A DNA stretch of 64,000 nucleotides from Phyllostachys edulis (GCA_036346405.1 CM070551.1:62214587-62278586); one strand, 5' to 3'; counted from the stretch's first letter, positions 34,847 to 47,244 are shown. Numbers and translations are program-made. Notes: generated from the letters alone by a model not told the origin.

Positions 34847-36891
34847 TGTTGGACCGAAAAGGCGCCTAGAGGTGGGGTGAATAGGAGCTCGCCTAATTTT
34901 TCATCTTGATCAGATTCAACATCAATATCACTCCAATAGCTACAGAAGCTATGAAGATCAACATTTAAGTACTGTAGAGGACTTGTGTTGAACCCAAAAC
35001 AAAAACCCCGAAGCAAAACACAAAAGGCTCAAAGTGTTCTGGTGGAGCGGTCAGACCGGCGGCACATGAGTGGTCAGACCGGAGGTCGGTCTGATCGGCG
35101 TTATACAGGCGGTCTGACCGGCCCTGTCCAGAAACAGTGCGACAGCCTGAAATCCAAAACGAAAATCGGTCTAACTTTTGATCTACACAATAAAACTTGA
35201 CCAAACTTGAGACACGCCTTCCTAAGGATATCAGGAACCTATTGCAAGAAACGATTGTCCAGATCTATGCCAAAGTCCTAACCTTTTTCCATTTGAACGG
35301 AGGTGATTTCAAAACCGGGCAAAAACAAAAACAAGATCTAGAAACTTGCTCTGGTTGAATGATGATCTACATGATCCTAGATGCATTCCCACACGTCACA
35401 GCAAGGTAGATGAGGGCAAGAAACCAACCAAAAACCAAAAGATCAAAGACGAACTCAAAATCACAAAATAAGGAGAAAGAACACAAAGAGAACTCATCTT
35501 TGAGAAATCATGCATAGATTGATTCGTGGTTGTTGCTAGATTACAACCACTCCCTTGTGGAGGACAAAACTCACAACATGAGCACTCAAATCAATCCAAC
35601 TCTCTAAAACCCTAAGCCTCTCCTTTCCTTTCTAAGCCCTAAGACAAACTAGGGTTTTGCAAATGAAGTGCTTGGGGGCTGAATAACAGCACCCCTTCCT
35701 ATTTATAGTGAGGCCTAGCTTCTAGAAGAGTTAACCCTAATGGGCTCCCGTTAAGGCCCAACACAAACGGGACACACACACACACACATCTTAAAGCGTC
35801 GTCTTCATCTTCTCTTGACCTAAACCGCTTCTCCACGCATCGTCTTGCGCCGCGGTTTAGTCCAAGGTCACAAAGGCGGTATTTGGTGAAATTACCAAAA
35901 TACCCCTTCTTGATCTTTCTCCGAGGACCAAGTCTAATCTTGGTGAAGCACTCGCCTACTTCGCCACGTGTAGGTTGATCAACGGCTCTCATCGTGTCGA
36001 CAAGTCTCTCCCGTCCGGCTCCCGCCGAAACCACCATGGTATTTGCACCGACCCCCGCGCCGCTTGATCCAACCCGTCGCACCGAACTGCCCGTTTGATC
36101 ACCTTTGTCCATTTTGTGCTAGCTTAAGTCTCCTGACCTCACCCGGCATCCTCGATCGTTCTGGACCTCAGCTCTCCTAGCTTAGTCCCGATCATCCTCG
36201 CCGTTGACCGTCGTTGACCTCCAAGCGTTCTGCACAACAATAGACAAAGAAATCAAATCCGGGAACAAGTTCTTCACAACTTGACCCACGTTAGCCAAAA
36301 CATGCAATATGCAACACAAATGCAATGAAATCCATGAACTTGACCTAACGAACACACATCGGGCCACACTGACAAGCGAAACAAGTCAAAACCGGTCGAC
36401 ACTGACCACCCTTGGCGGTCGATCGCCTAAACGCCTGGCGACCACCAACAAAAGGCCGGTCCGACCGTCCACTTGGGACTTAGCCAAATTTCCAACCTGG
36501 AAACCCGAGAGCTCTCTGGAAATTTCAAATGAATAGAACTTTTCACTGGAAGCTCCGAAAAATATGAGACCAAGTGCAGAAGAACCCTCTCACTTACCTA
36601 CACCTTCTATTTTTGGCTCAGCTTCAAAATCCAAAGTTCCTAAAGTGGCCGGTCTGACCGCCAGCAAGTAGCCGGTCAGACCGCCACATCGCTGGCGATC
36701 AGACCGCCACCTGGCGGTCGACCGCCAAAGAACCAAATCACCAAGCGAGGCCTAAGGCATGGCTTGTCGAGGCCGCCAGAGACCCGACAGAACACGAACT
36801 ACTGGCAAACGCGTGATTTGACAAACCACAAAAGCCATTGCCAATTGTATCATCATCCTAAGATCATGCACATATCCCCATGATATCTACA
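34847..36891 (-). mobile_element. Solo LTR (2045 bp) nested in the Gypsy-type element
   Basis: Begins TGTTGGACCG and ends GATATCTACA, and is flanked by identical AAAAC pentamers (34842-34846 and 36892-36896). On the minus strand a clear TATA box CTATAAATAGG (35708-35698) and downstream pyrimidine-rich leader give the transcription direction. The opposite end has the CACCCCACCTCTAGGCGCC-type word common in large grass Copia LTRs. Two clusters of GGTCTGACCG/CGGTCAGACC words lie at about 35040-35130 and 36380-36730. No internal region or second LTR: a recombination product. Confidence 0.85.
35698..35708 (-). promoter_or_regulatory. TATA box of the solo LTR
   Basis: CTATAAATAGG on the minus strand, followed downstream by a GGGGTGCTG-rich leader and CAAAACCCTAG. 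It shows that the LTR promoter pointed to lower coordinates. Confidence 0.6.
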
Positions 36892-36896
36892 AAAAC

Positions 36897-37684
36897 CCAC
36901 GATTTGGGAGGAGGTTCATTTCTTAAAAGAACATATGAGAAAAGAATGTTTTCTCGAGTAGAGAAGTGCTCTGTTGGTTCTTGTTTGAGTTGGGTTTTTA
37001 TGACAGAGATCATGTACATTTGAGTTGACTCAATGTTGGCAAGGTGGTTCTTTCCGGTTCAGAAAAATAAATAAAGTGTTTGATTTGGGCATTCGAGCGA
37101 TTTCTCTTTTGGCCTTATGTGGTATTTGTTTGCAAACTGCCTAGTTGGAATGTGAAAAGGTTTTCATGATGAATCATCGATTTTGGATTTGAGTGTTTTG
37201 GAGGAAAGTTGGTTAAGAGTGGGTTGCATTGTCAATCATTTGTTTTCAGTTGAGTTCTTATTATTAAAAGCTGCAGGGATTTTGGAAGATAGCAATTCGC
37301 TAAAACCATCTCAAGTCTTGGAGCGGGGTATATAATGTTTTGTATGACCCAGTGTTGAGAGAATGCTTGACGTATTTGGAGTGTGAGGTTTCATAAGAGT
37401 CGTTGACCAGCGAGTAGTACCGCATCTTCGAGTCCTGTCCGTTAAGTGGTCCTGGTCAGGTCGGTACGAGTGATGAGGTGTAATACATCAGTTGTATCAA
37501 GGTGCGGTGGTCCCATATGTCCGAGAGGAAAATGACTTGGGAATTGGAGTCTCGCATGCACGAGCAATATTCGGAATTATTCATGGTAGATGCGTGGTAT
37601 CGTTAGTAAATTCTAGCAGGGATTGTTCTTTGGCGTAGAGCGTGATTAGAATTCGGGGTCGAATTCCGTTTAAGGGGGGTAAAA
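36897..37684 (+). pseudogene. Right part of the Gypsy interior with pol C-terminal remnant
   Basis: Continues the interior after the solo LTR. Around 37530-37590 the frame SERKMTWELESRMHEQYSEL is the conserved end of Gypsy pol (usual pattern EATWE..MR..YPELF). Upstream frames are broken. The purine tract lies just before the right LTR at 37685. Confidence 0.65.
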
Positions 37685-39887
37685 TGTAATATCCCAAATA
37701 TATTTAAGTGAGAATGAAAGACTTTAGGGAGGAGAATTAATTAGAGAGTGGACTTATCAGTTGTTTCAGGGTTATTTTTTTTGAGTTTTTCCGACAACCT
37801 GGGCTATGGGCTCTTGGAACACAGCATTTAGGCCCAAGAGAAAAGGGCAGCCGGCCACTTAAAAGCGGGGAACCCTAGGGCGCCCCTTCCTCCCACCCTT
37901 GGTCGCCACCTCCATCTCCCCCCTTGGCCGACTCCTCTCCTCCTTGCGCCTCCTCCTCCCAGTCCAGCACCCCTTGGCAGTGCCTCCTTCCCTGGTGAGA
38001 CTCCCTGCTGCCGGCCAAGAGATCCTCTCCTGCTGCCGGTCAAGTAGAAGAAGAAGAAGGGGGCTCCCTTGGTGTTGGCCGGCCAAGAAGAAGGAAGGGG
38101 GAAGGGAGAAGGGAAGCGAGAGTGATCACGTGGTGGTTCCTGCATTCTTCAGTAGTTTCTCCAAGGGTAACCTCCCTAATCTTGTTCGATTAGTCGTGCA
38201 TTCATGTATTTAGGCAATGTCGGTACTAGATCGGTTTAGGGCAATCTGTAGTGGCTGACTGTTTTGAGGATTATAACTGCAATTTATGATCTGGTTGTCT
38301 CCTAGAGAGTTGTGGGTAGTGTCGCTAGCTTTCCGTAGAGTCTTGGATCAGGTCAAATGGATGAACGGATCATAAGATATGATTTTTGTAGTGTCGTTGT
38401 TCAGAGTTTCTGTCAGAATTCTGAAAGTTAGTTTGAGATGATCATTAGCAATTAGTTAATGAATTATTTAGAGGATCTCACCAAAACGAAAGTTGTAGGT
38501 ATTTTAATAAGGTTTCCAGAAAGCTAGAGAACGTAAATTTTGGATATTTGTACTGAAAGATACGTGAGTTTTAGTGTTGCTGTCCAGAACCTCTAATGGG
38601 ATTTAGTAGTCTTAGTAATCTGTTTGGTAGGGTTAGAGGCTGTCAGAATCTGGAAATCCTACCAACTAGTTTTATGTGGGTAGTTTAATAAGCTTTCCAT
38701 AGAATCAAAGAACACCACTTTTGGATATCTGGACGAAAAGTTATGATTTTTAGAAGATGATTGTCTGTTTTGAAGACAGATCGATGTCATTGGAATTGGA
38801 GTTTTGGGTTGCGCTAGGGAGCTTAGTGAATCATATATTTGTTTCTAGCAATGTTGGGTTCAGAATTGTTATCTTAGAGTGTTTGTTAAAATTATTTAGG
38901 TGGGGGTTTGATTCCTGGGGCAGCGCCCTCTGCGCGTCATCAATCTTTGCACGGTTGAGGCAAGTACAATTAGTGGTAGAATAATTAAGAGTGAATGTTC
39001 ATAAATGCTAATATTATGTGTATGATCTCTACTCAGGAATGCTAGTACGATGTGTATGTTCTTTAATACTAGTAGTATGTGTATGATCTTTATTCATGTA
39101 TGTTGCTGCTGGCTATTACATGTTTATGTTATATAAAAGGATTGATTTATATGCTTCATGTTATCATCTTTGAGACTTGATCACGTGGTGACCAAGTAGT
39201 GATGTTGAGGTCCCCATCATGTATTAGACGGGCTTGAGGTCCCCACACTCGTGGAGTGTGGGCTTATGGTCCTTGTGCTAGAAAGCACATGCATGAGTAT
39301 GTATCGACGGATGCATACTCCGCATTACCGATATATGCAAAGAGAAAAGAAAAGTTGTATTTGTGCATTGCATTGCATGAGCATATGATCTAGTTTACTA
39401 TAAGAATTGTGGTTGGATGATGATGATATAGTTGTGTATTGAATTGTCTTATTAATTGTATTTTGCTGAGTCTTGGACTCACTCTTACTGTTTATTTGTA
39501 TTTTTATGTACCTCTTACGTGAACGTCATGCATGGGAGGGGATAGTAATAAGATTGATTGCACACCGCCACGAACTATTCATATTTGATTAAATTTGGAT
39601 TATGATTTAATAATTGAGCATTCTGCAAAGATGTTCTATGTTGGTTATGAGTTATGCATCAGTTGGTTTGTAATAGAGTTAGTTAATGCTCCATGGAGGT
39701 TTTATGATTATGATATATATAGGTTGCTTGAATTAATTGAGTTATGTTATTGATATTTGTTACAACCTCCAGTATAGTTGACTATACAAAGGAGGTTCTG
39801 CCGAAATTTAGTATAATGTGTTAGTTTTAAATTGTTATTCTGTTATTTTAGTAGCATTCTAGGCTCATGTTGGGCTGGGGTGTTACA
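37685..39887 (+). repeat. Right LTR (2203 bp) of the Gypsy-type element
   Basis: Starts TGTAATATCCC after the purine tract and ends GGGGTGTTACA. It differs from the left LTR by scattered substitutions and small indels, for example a shorter GAAGAA run at about 38050. Confidence 0.92.
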
Positions 39888-40142
39888 CATGTTGTCGAAT
39901 TTAATTTCATAATCCATCAAGATTTGCCCATCCAAAGTAATTGAGCACAACAACTACCTACGGAAACATATTCGGTTTCGGCGGTAGATAGTGCCACGGA
40001 ATTTTGCTTCTTGGATGACCATGAAACTAATGATCTTCATAAGAGTTGACAACTATCAAAATATTCAATTAAATCAAATTTTGCACCTTTAAGATACCAT
40101 AAAACAAGATTTACACAATTTTGGGGCATAGAAAGCTTCAGT
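39888..40142 (-). pseudogene. Copia RNase H fragment, upstream half of the split domain
   Basis: Minus-strand reading gives WYLKGAKFDLIEYFDS, then a jump (the usual SDADYAGC...S region is partly deleted), then SLVSWSSKKQNSVALSTAET and EYVSVGSCCAQLLWM. It continues across the inserted Gypsy element into the 29293 half, joining at the DNM/PLLYDNE junction. Stops are present. Further pol sequence is missing beyond about 40140. Confidence 0.8.
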
Positions 40143-40437
40143 TGTTCATATCAACACAAGAAAAGAAGAAATCAGTCCTACTTGGATCTGGGCGGAAGAG
40201 GAAGGTTGGTAGGTCGTGCCATGGTGGCCACACGGCGGAGGCGGCGCTGGCGGCGGGGAAGCGGAGCTCGCCGTCGCACTCGTGAGGAATGAGTCTTGTG
40301 GTGGCTAGGGCTTCTGATTGGAGACCGGGAATGTCGATGCCTTGCGATGTTGGCCACATGGGGTCGTGGGTACCTGAATTTTTACTATGGGCCATCGGAT
40401 AGTATTGTGTATTGGGCTATAGGAGTTGGGACCAGGG
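40143..40437. other. Spacer left of the RRM-carrying LTR element
   Basis: About 300 bp. A GC-rich block at 40190-40290 reads as an 85-codon minus-strand frame without domains. It ends in CAGGG, the left TSD of the next element, and resumes at 48858. Confidence 0.4.
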
Positions 40438-40793
40438 TGTCACAAATCGGCCTAGGCTTTGAGTGGGCTGTGTCATGGGCCGTGGGCCAGGTGACAAGAG
40501 GAGAACTGAGCTGGGACTACAAATGCAGGCATTAGCGACTGTAGAAAGAATCGACCAATATATTCAGAACTAGCTTTGGCTTCTACTTCCTCCCTCGATC
40601 TTGCTTCCTCCCCTACACTCCATTCTTCCGATTCCCCGTCCCCTACTTCTCCTTCCCAGTCTAGATCATTCTTCCCTGTCTTGACTCTATTCCTCCCAAA
40701 TTTGTATCCCCAAGTACTGGTGTATTGTGTTGGTTTGGATCATCTGTTCTTATTGCTGGTGTTCATCTGAGTTCATCCATCGGATATGTAACA
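40438..40793 (+). repeat. Left LTR (356 bp)
   Basis: TGTCACAAATCGG...ATGTAACA, followed two bases later by the tRNA-iMet PBS. Nearly identical to 48498-48852 over its full length. Confidence 0.93.
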
Positions 40794-41999
40794 AATGGTA
40801 TCAGAGCTATCGATTCGTGGGATTTCGAGCAGGAAGATGGTGTGGGCGACTCATGGTGGTAGTAGCTGTGGTCGGTGTCTGGATCAGTGCTGATGAACCC
40901 TAAGGTTCTATTTGTTGGCCCGATCTTTCGATGAGAACGATAAGTCCGGTAGGCGTCTCTCAACCCTCACGATCCTGGCTACGAACACGCAAGGCTCGCA
41001 ACCACGCAATCGCTGAACTGATCAACTAGTCGTTATCAACCGTGCACGAATACCCGGTTGACCTGACCACGAAGGTCGATTCCTGCATACACCGAAGAAG
41101 CACGCAAGAACAAGATAATAAGCAATCTGAAATTGCAAATAGGATTGAAAGATTTAATTGAATTGGGATTCTGAAAAAGGATCTTGATTGGGTGGTCTCG
41201 TCGACACACGCAAAAGATACAAGTTGCAGCGTAGGCAAACTAAACTTAAACAAAATCCAAGGAAAACTAAAGGGGTGCAGCCTCCTTAAATAGGAAACGA
41301 GGAGCCACAAAACTAATGAACTAGCGAGGTGGTACTAACGGCCGCGGGTTACTGTTCACGTGAACAGTAACCGCACCCTCGGGTGGGCCATCGGCAGATG
41401 GGCCAAGTTTCAGTATGATTACAAAGCCCGGTTGGCCCAAACAAGTGATATGACGCCTTCTTTTGATGATTACGATCAGTCCAGAAGGAGTTTGGAGGTG
41501 AGGCCAGATCCGTTGGAAAGAGGACGAAATCATCTTTCCATCAAGTACTCGTGGACCTCCAACGGACGTCGTATGTGAAAGTTATGGGCGTTTGAAGTCA
41601 GTGCTGTCAAGCTGATTCCGAACTGATCCGCCCAAAATGTATCCAAATTGAACTCTGATTGGCACATGCAGAGCACCATGGCATGTAAACATAGTACAAT
41701 GGCATGTGGACGTGACGTAGCACCATGGCATGTAGGCGTGGCGTGATCCAATTGGGTAATATGGTGTTGCGAGAGCGAAAGTCCTATTGGAGAGGATGTT
41801 GTTGAAGTAGAGGATGCGGTCTGCAAGCGAATCGAAGCGATGGTTGCATCCTTAGGGTCGATGTCCTCATCATCCTCCCTTTCTTGAATTTGAGTCGTCC
41901 TCGACTCATTTGTTTTCTCAAGTCATCACTCTCTGCAAAAGGTTAGTAGCAACAGGAGGCAAAGAAACATGCACTTCTTCTAATGGACACATAGTTTCT

Positions 42000-43571
42000 T
42001 TACAAAGCATAGTATGACATTGATTCATGTTTTTCCATATCAATGCAATCAATTTTTGTAGCTAACATAACAGGAGCTTTCAATTTAATTTCACTTGGAG
42101 CTATAATCTTTTGATCAACTTGTGTCTTCTCCTTACTTGTTCTCGCAGTTCTTTCTAATTCATCTTTTAATATAGCAGCAGGAGACATTGGAAGCAAAGT
42201 GATTTTCTTTTCTTTATATGTGAAAGTATAATGATTAGATCTACCATGATGTTCAAGATATATCTATCATATTGCCAAGGTCTACCTAATAATAATGAGC
42301 ATGCTTGCATAGGTACGACATCACAATCAACATAATCATGATATGATCCAATAGAAAAGTGTACGCGCACAAGTTTAGTTACCTTCAACTTACCACAAGA
42401 ATTTAGCCATTGGATGTAGTAAGGATGAGGGTGTTGTGTTGTGGTCAAGCCAAGCTTCTCGACCATGTCTATGCTAGCAAGGTTGTTGCAACTCCCGCCA
42501 TCAATGATGACTCTGCATGAACGTTCCTTGATGACGAACTTGGATTGAAACAAAATGTGGCGTTGATTTTGTTCAAGAAGTTCCATTTGAGCACTTAGCA
42601 CACGCCAACAACTAGGCTTTGGTACATGTCGATGCCTCATGGTTTATATGTTCTTCCTCGGTTTCATCACCGCATCGTTAGTTGCAACCAACACATGTTC
42701 TTCCTCAATATCGCTAGTGAAGTGTACTCACCATTGTCCTTGATAAGCAAAGCTCGCTGACTTGGGCAATCGCGCATCAAGTGCCCAAATCCTTTGCAAC
42801 GGTGACATTGCACATCTCTAGATCGCCCTGTAGAAGCAACAGAAGAAGCACTTTTTGTAGGGGCTTGTACTTTTGCGGGTTTGCTTGCATCAGGGATATG
42901 TATAGGAGTTGAAGCAACAGCAGGGGGTGCACGGTCAGAAGTGGAGGAGGATGCCATGTGATGTTGCTGCCTTGGCCGACCTGCAAAAGTTCCTCCAATA
43001 TTGCCCTAGAGCGAGATTGTCGACCCTGCACTTCTCTCTCAGCTTTGCAAGCAAGATGGAATAAACGGTTGATAGAATCATATTCTTTATAGTCTAAAAT
43101 ATCCTGAATTTCACGGTTTAACCCTCCCAAAAATCTAGCCATCTTAGCATCCTCAGTTTCTTCTAAACCACAACGCAACAAACCAGTTTGCAATTCTTGA
43201 TAATAGTCTTCTACAGAACTACTACCCTGTCTTAAGCGTTGTAATTTATTAAGCAAATCACGTGAATAATATGAAGGTACAAATCTACGTCTCATTGCTC
43301 TTTTCAAAGCATTCCATGTTCTAGGTATGTCCTGATGAGTACGACCATATTCACTCCACCAAATAGATGCAAAATCTGTGAACTCGCTAGTAGCAGCCCT
43401 AACCTTTTTATTGTCAGGAAATTCATGGCATGCAAATTTTTGGTCTACAACTAACTCCCATGTGAGATAAGCATCAGGATCATATTTACCAGCAAAAGGA
43501 GGTATAATGAATTTAATTTTACCAAGTGAATCATTATGGTCACGTACCTCACGTGGTGGCTCTCTTCGCAT
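42000..43571 (-). pseudogene. gag-protease polyprotein remnant of the nested Gypsy element
   Basis: Starts at an ATG at 43571. The retrotransposon gag core lies in one 264-codon frame (FIIPPFAGKYDPDAYLTWEL, WWSEYGR, FVPSYYSRDLLNKLQRLRQG, FLGGLNREIQD). After a frameshift near 42960 comes a CCHC zinc knuckle CHRCKGFGHLMRDC (C-x2-C-x4-H-x4-C, about 42810-42770). Then a retropepsin-like block, IIDGGSCNNLASIDMVEKLG and LLLGRPWQYDR (about 42530-42280), and a short LPMSPAAILKDELERT segment. In full Gypsy elements RT follows; here the reading runs directly to the purine tract. The active-site pattern reads DGGS, as in plant Gypsy proteases. Confidence 0.85.
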
Positions 43572-44976
43572 ACCTTGTCGATTGAGCGTCGTTGTCGGTG
43601 ATCATGATCGTTGATGGGATTGAAACCACCATCGAATCCGTGACGCGAACATATGGGTTCGCTTCATCTTCTACCTCATCGCCCATGAGCGAGCTACGGA
43701 TGGGTTACTGGCGATGCGTCGTGCAACGCCGCGGCGGCGAAGCGATAACGAGAGGTGGAGCTCTCTCTAGCTGCTCCACACGTGTGACAACGCAGCAAGT
43801 TAAATCGATGGTGCGATCTAGAATCAACTCCATACGCCTACGAATGTTGATCCAAAGATGCGGAAAAGCGCCGCATGATGATTTCTTTTGTGCGAGGACC
43901 GAGCGGTGCATCTTCCTCATTGTTGTGCTGCTATGCTCCCTTGTGACGATAAACCCGCCATTGTTAGTATCAAAGCAAAGAACAAATCGCGATGTATATG
44001 TCCTATCAACTACAAGGTTACGGAGGCTCACCAAGTCACTCACACTCAAGCTTATACCCGCTTCTTACAAGTTCTTACCAATGCAAAGGAAGTGGTACAA
44101 CCGGTGGTCGGTTCGTGATACTCTCACTTGCGATCATTAACGATTGCGAGGAACGGCACCTCCGAAGTTAGTAGGGAGTGGAGCTCGGAAGGCTAGTATG
44201 TAGCAAAGGAATAGCAATTATTCAATTCAAGATGCAAAATTGAAAAGCAGTTCAAAGTACTAGTCACAAGTCTTGGGTCCTAGTCTAAACCAAGCCTAGC
44301 TAGAGCAACTCGCACGAACAACTAGTAGTAACCACGGAAAGCCAAACTGAACAATCAACGCCAACGAGCAATAGATGTCTATGCCAAACTGAACAAAGAG
44401 GTAGTTTTCCTCTCTCTTTCTTCTCCTTTTTTTTTTTCTTCTCTGTTTTTTCTTCTTTTTTTTTTATCCTTCACAAGCTACGGAACCAAAAGCAGTTTTT
44501 TTTTCGGACTGCTACAGTAAATAAGAATTACTGTAGCAACGTGCAAGCCGTTTTCTATCCCCTTTTTCCTCGGGTAGCTATTTTTTTCGGCTGCTACAGT
44601 AACCGCGCGCTACAGTACCGATTTTTTTTTTTTTGCTTTGCTTTTGAGCCTCAATGTCAAAGGGACACCAGAAGGGCAGAAGGTACCGAAACAAACCGAA
44701 CTCAAAACAAGGAGCCCGCGTGAGTCTTGAAGGGCGAAGGTACAGGAGTGTCTTGAAGATCCAACTTGAATTGATTCACCCACCGTGAAACGACCTAAAT
44801 TAGATCAATCTAGACAGAAACCAAAGACCAAGACTCGGCGATGCAACGACAATTCAATAACGCAAACTAAAAGAAATAAATTGCAAAGGCACAAATTGGT
44901 TTGGATGATGAACTAAACCTATTTTTTTTTGGCTATTTGGACTATAGGAAAAAAAATTCTCACCGATTAACTCGTA
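43572..44976 (-). other. 5' leader of the nested Gypsy element
   Basis: Between the gag start and PBS there are 1.4 kb with no coding match. Homopolymer T runs at about 44420-44640 and repeated CTACAGTA words (44505-44610) are notable. Open frames here are short and unsupported. Confidence 0.5.
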
Positions 44977-46021
44977 GCTCGATACCACGATGAACCCTAA
45001 GGTTCTATTTGTTGGCCCGATCTTTCGATGAGAATGATAAGTCCGGTGGCGTCTCTCAACCCTCACGATCCTGACTACGAACACGCAAGGCTCGCAACCA
45101 CGCAATCGCTGAACTGATCAACTAGTCGTTATCAACCGTACACGAATACCCGGTTGACCTGACCACGAAGGTCGATTCCTGCATACACCGAAGAAGCACG
45201 CAAGAACAAGATAATAAGCAATCTGAAATTGCAAATAGGATTGAAAGATTTAATTGAATTGGGATTCTGAAAAATGATCTTGATTGGGTGGTCTCAAATC
45301 GACACACGCAAAAAGATACAAGTTGCAGCGTAGGCAAACTAAACTTAAACAAAATCCAAGGAAAACTAAAGGGGTGCAGCCTCCTTAAATAGGAAACGAG
45401 GAGCCACAAAACTAATGAACTAGCGAGGTGGTACTAACGGCCGCGGGTTACTGTTCACGTGAACAGTAATCGCACCCTCGGGTGGGCCATCGGCAGATGG
45501 GCCAAGTTTCAGTATGATTACAAAGCCCGGTTGGCCCAAACAAGTGATATGACGCCTTCTTTTGATGATTACGATCAGTCCAGAAGGAGTTTGGAGGTGA
45601 GGCCAGATCCGTTGGAAAGAGGACGAAATCATCTTTCCATCAAGTACTCGTGGACCTCCAACGGACGTCGTATGTGAAAGTTATGGGTGTTTGAAGTCAG
45701 TGCTGTCAAGCTGATTCCGAACTGATCCGCCCAAAATGTATCCAGCTTGAACTCCTGATTGGCACATGCAGTAGCACCATGGCATGTAAACATAGTACAA
45801 TGGCATGTGGGCGTGACGTAGCACCATGGCATGTAGGCGTGGCGTGATCCAATTGGGTAATATGGTGTTGCGATGGCGAAAGTCCTATTGGAGAGGATGT
45901 TGTTGAAGTAGAGGATGCGGTCAAAGGCCAGTCGAGCGATGGTTGCATCCTTAGGGTCGATGTCCTCATCAAGTGCAGTGGAGGTGTTCATGGAGGAGGC
46001 GCCCGCCACCTGTTCGACAAA

Positions 46022-47004
46022 ATGCCGAGCCACTGGGAGGCCGCACCGGGAGGTGTTCTTCGCGTCACGGTGAGTCATGTGCTATATCCAGTGAATGAAG
46101 AGGTGTTGCACCAGGTCTTCGATGCTCATGGGGCAGAGCAAGTGGTGGTGCTCGAGAGGCGAACCATGTCGAGGCGCTGTTCGGTTTCGACGAGCCACGA
46201 CGCGGAGCGGGCTCGAGATGTCACCCATGGGCGCCGCGTCTATGATGATTCTTCTTGCTGGGGGCGTTCAATTACATGCAATGACCCCGATGGGACATCG
46301 TGGCGGCGCCCGCCACAAGTTCGATCTTTGGGGCGAGCCACAACACCGACGTGTCGATGGCTGTGACTACCTCAGCGGCGGTGACACTCACAACCTCGAC
46401 TACCTCAGCGGCCGCGACAACGACTTTCCTTGTCGCCGGAGCTCGGGAAGCCCCACATGACGAGCTCAAGGAATTGGCTCCCGAGGAGACATCGAAGGAG
46501 CCAAAGGAGACGGTCCAGGAGTTGTGCAAGAAGATACTAGCCACACTGAATAGCATGATCGAGAGTAGCTGCGACGTCAACCTCGACACCTCCTCCAATG
46601 TCGTTGAGCCTGCTGGTCACTATGTGGTCTCCTTGCCGACGCCGCCCGCCACCGGCAAGTGGAACGACATCATCGTCTCCAGCCCCGTGCCACCGGTCGC
46701 CGTTGATTCTGTACGTGACACACCTAGAATCAAGAGGCCTCGTCCAAATGTTATAGCTTCCTTGCCCGACTTGTCTGCTGTACACAAAGAAGTTGCTTCG
46801 AAAGTCGTCGCAAACTCGCAACAAAATGGTCTTCCAAGGGCCTTCCATAGCCAAGAAAGTACAACTTTGAAAAGTCGTTTTGGTGATAACAATGATTTAA
46901 AGATTTCCCAGAAGCTCACCATGTGGTCTTCAGGAATTTATCAAGAGAAAAATAATATTGCTGCCCAGAGGAAGCTAAGTTCGGAGGGTTGGATGCAGGT
47001 GTGA
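46022..47004 (+). pseudogene. RRM-like domain and Thr/Ser-rich gag-like region
   Basis: Frame 46022-46366 reads GVLRVTVSHVLYPVNEEVLH, QVFDAHGAEQVVVLERRT and SHDAERARDVTHGRRVYDD. That is a polypyrimidine-tract-binding-type RRM in layout (RNP-like strand, helix, DAxRA helix, GRxIYDG loop). A frame change near 46300 leads into a 234-codon frame: Thr/Ser/Ala-rich, then EELKELAPEETSKEPKETV-like sequence, then KLTMWSSGIYQE. From memory, PTB-like RRMs occur in gag proteins of some grass LTR elements; a host origin is the alternative. Presumed role is RNA binding or packaging. Frame changes suggest it is inactive. Confidence 0.55.
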
Positions 47005-47244
47005 AGGCCTGAAAGGTACAATAAGGTGTTATCAGCATTTCAACCACTGAAAGATGTACAGAACCCACTGTGTTCTTTTCCTAGTCAGATATCTGGGAAC
47101 CGTTCAAACACCTGGAACACAATCAATGTTCATTATCCGGACCAACAAGTCAACCACAATATCTTCCCTGGCACATGGTCTTTTATGCCTCATAACACTG
47201 GTTTTGGGATGAATCAACATAATTACCGAATGATGCCTGACATT

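Larger units (their letters stand above)
29294..39887 (+). mobile_element. Gypsy-type LTR retrotransposon with decayed interior, inserted in Copia RNase H
   Basis: LTRs at 29294-31506 and 37685-39887 begin TGTAATA and end GGTGTTACA. PBS TGGTATCAGAGCGGGC starts at 31509 and a purine tract AAGGGGGGTAAAA precedes the right LTR. TSDs CATAT (29289-29293) and CATGT (39888-39892) differ by one base. Removing the element and one TSD joins the Copia RNase H frame exactly. The interior (31507-37684) has no long ORF. An ATGTCGAGAGGTAGAG start at about 31727 looks like a gag beginning, and MTWELESRMHEQYSELF at about 37535-37585 matches the C-terminal end of Gypsy chromovirus pol. A solo LTR sits at 34847-36891. 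It is non-autonomous. Confidence 0.9.
40891..45971 (-). mobile_element. Nested Gypsy-type element, gag-protease only, minus strand
   Basis: LTRs of about 983 bp at 40891-41872 and 44988-45971 begin TGATGAACCC (CGATGAACCC in the right copy) and end CCTCATCA. TSDs AGTGC are identical (40886-40890 and 45972-45976). On the minus strand the PBS TGGTATCGAGC (44987-44977) directly follows the 5' LTR, and the purine tract AAGAAAGGGAGGA precedes the 3' LTR at 41872. Gag and protease-like frames are present; RT, RNase H and integrase are absent. Visible LTR differences are few, so it is one of the younger insertions here. Confidence 0.92.

Noticed and set aside
44420..44640. Poly-T and CTACAGTA words as an RNA gene
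   Set aside because: Within the leader of the nested Gypsy element; no RNA fold or Pol III boxes seen.
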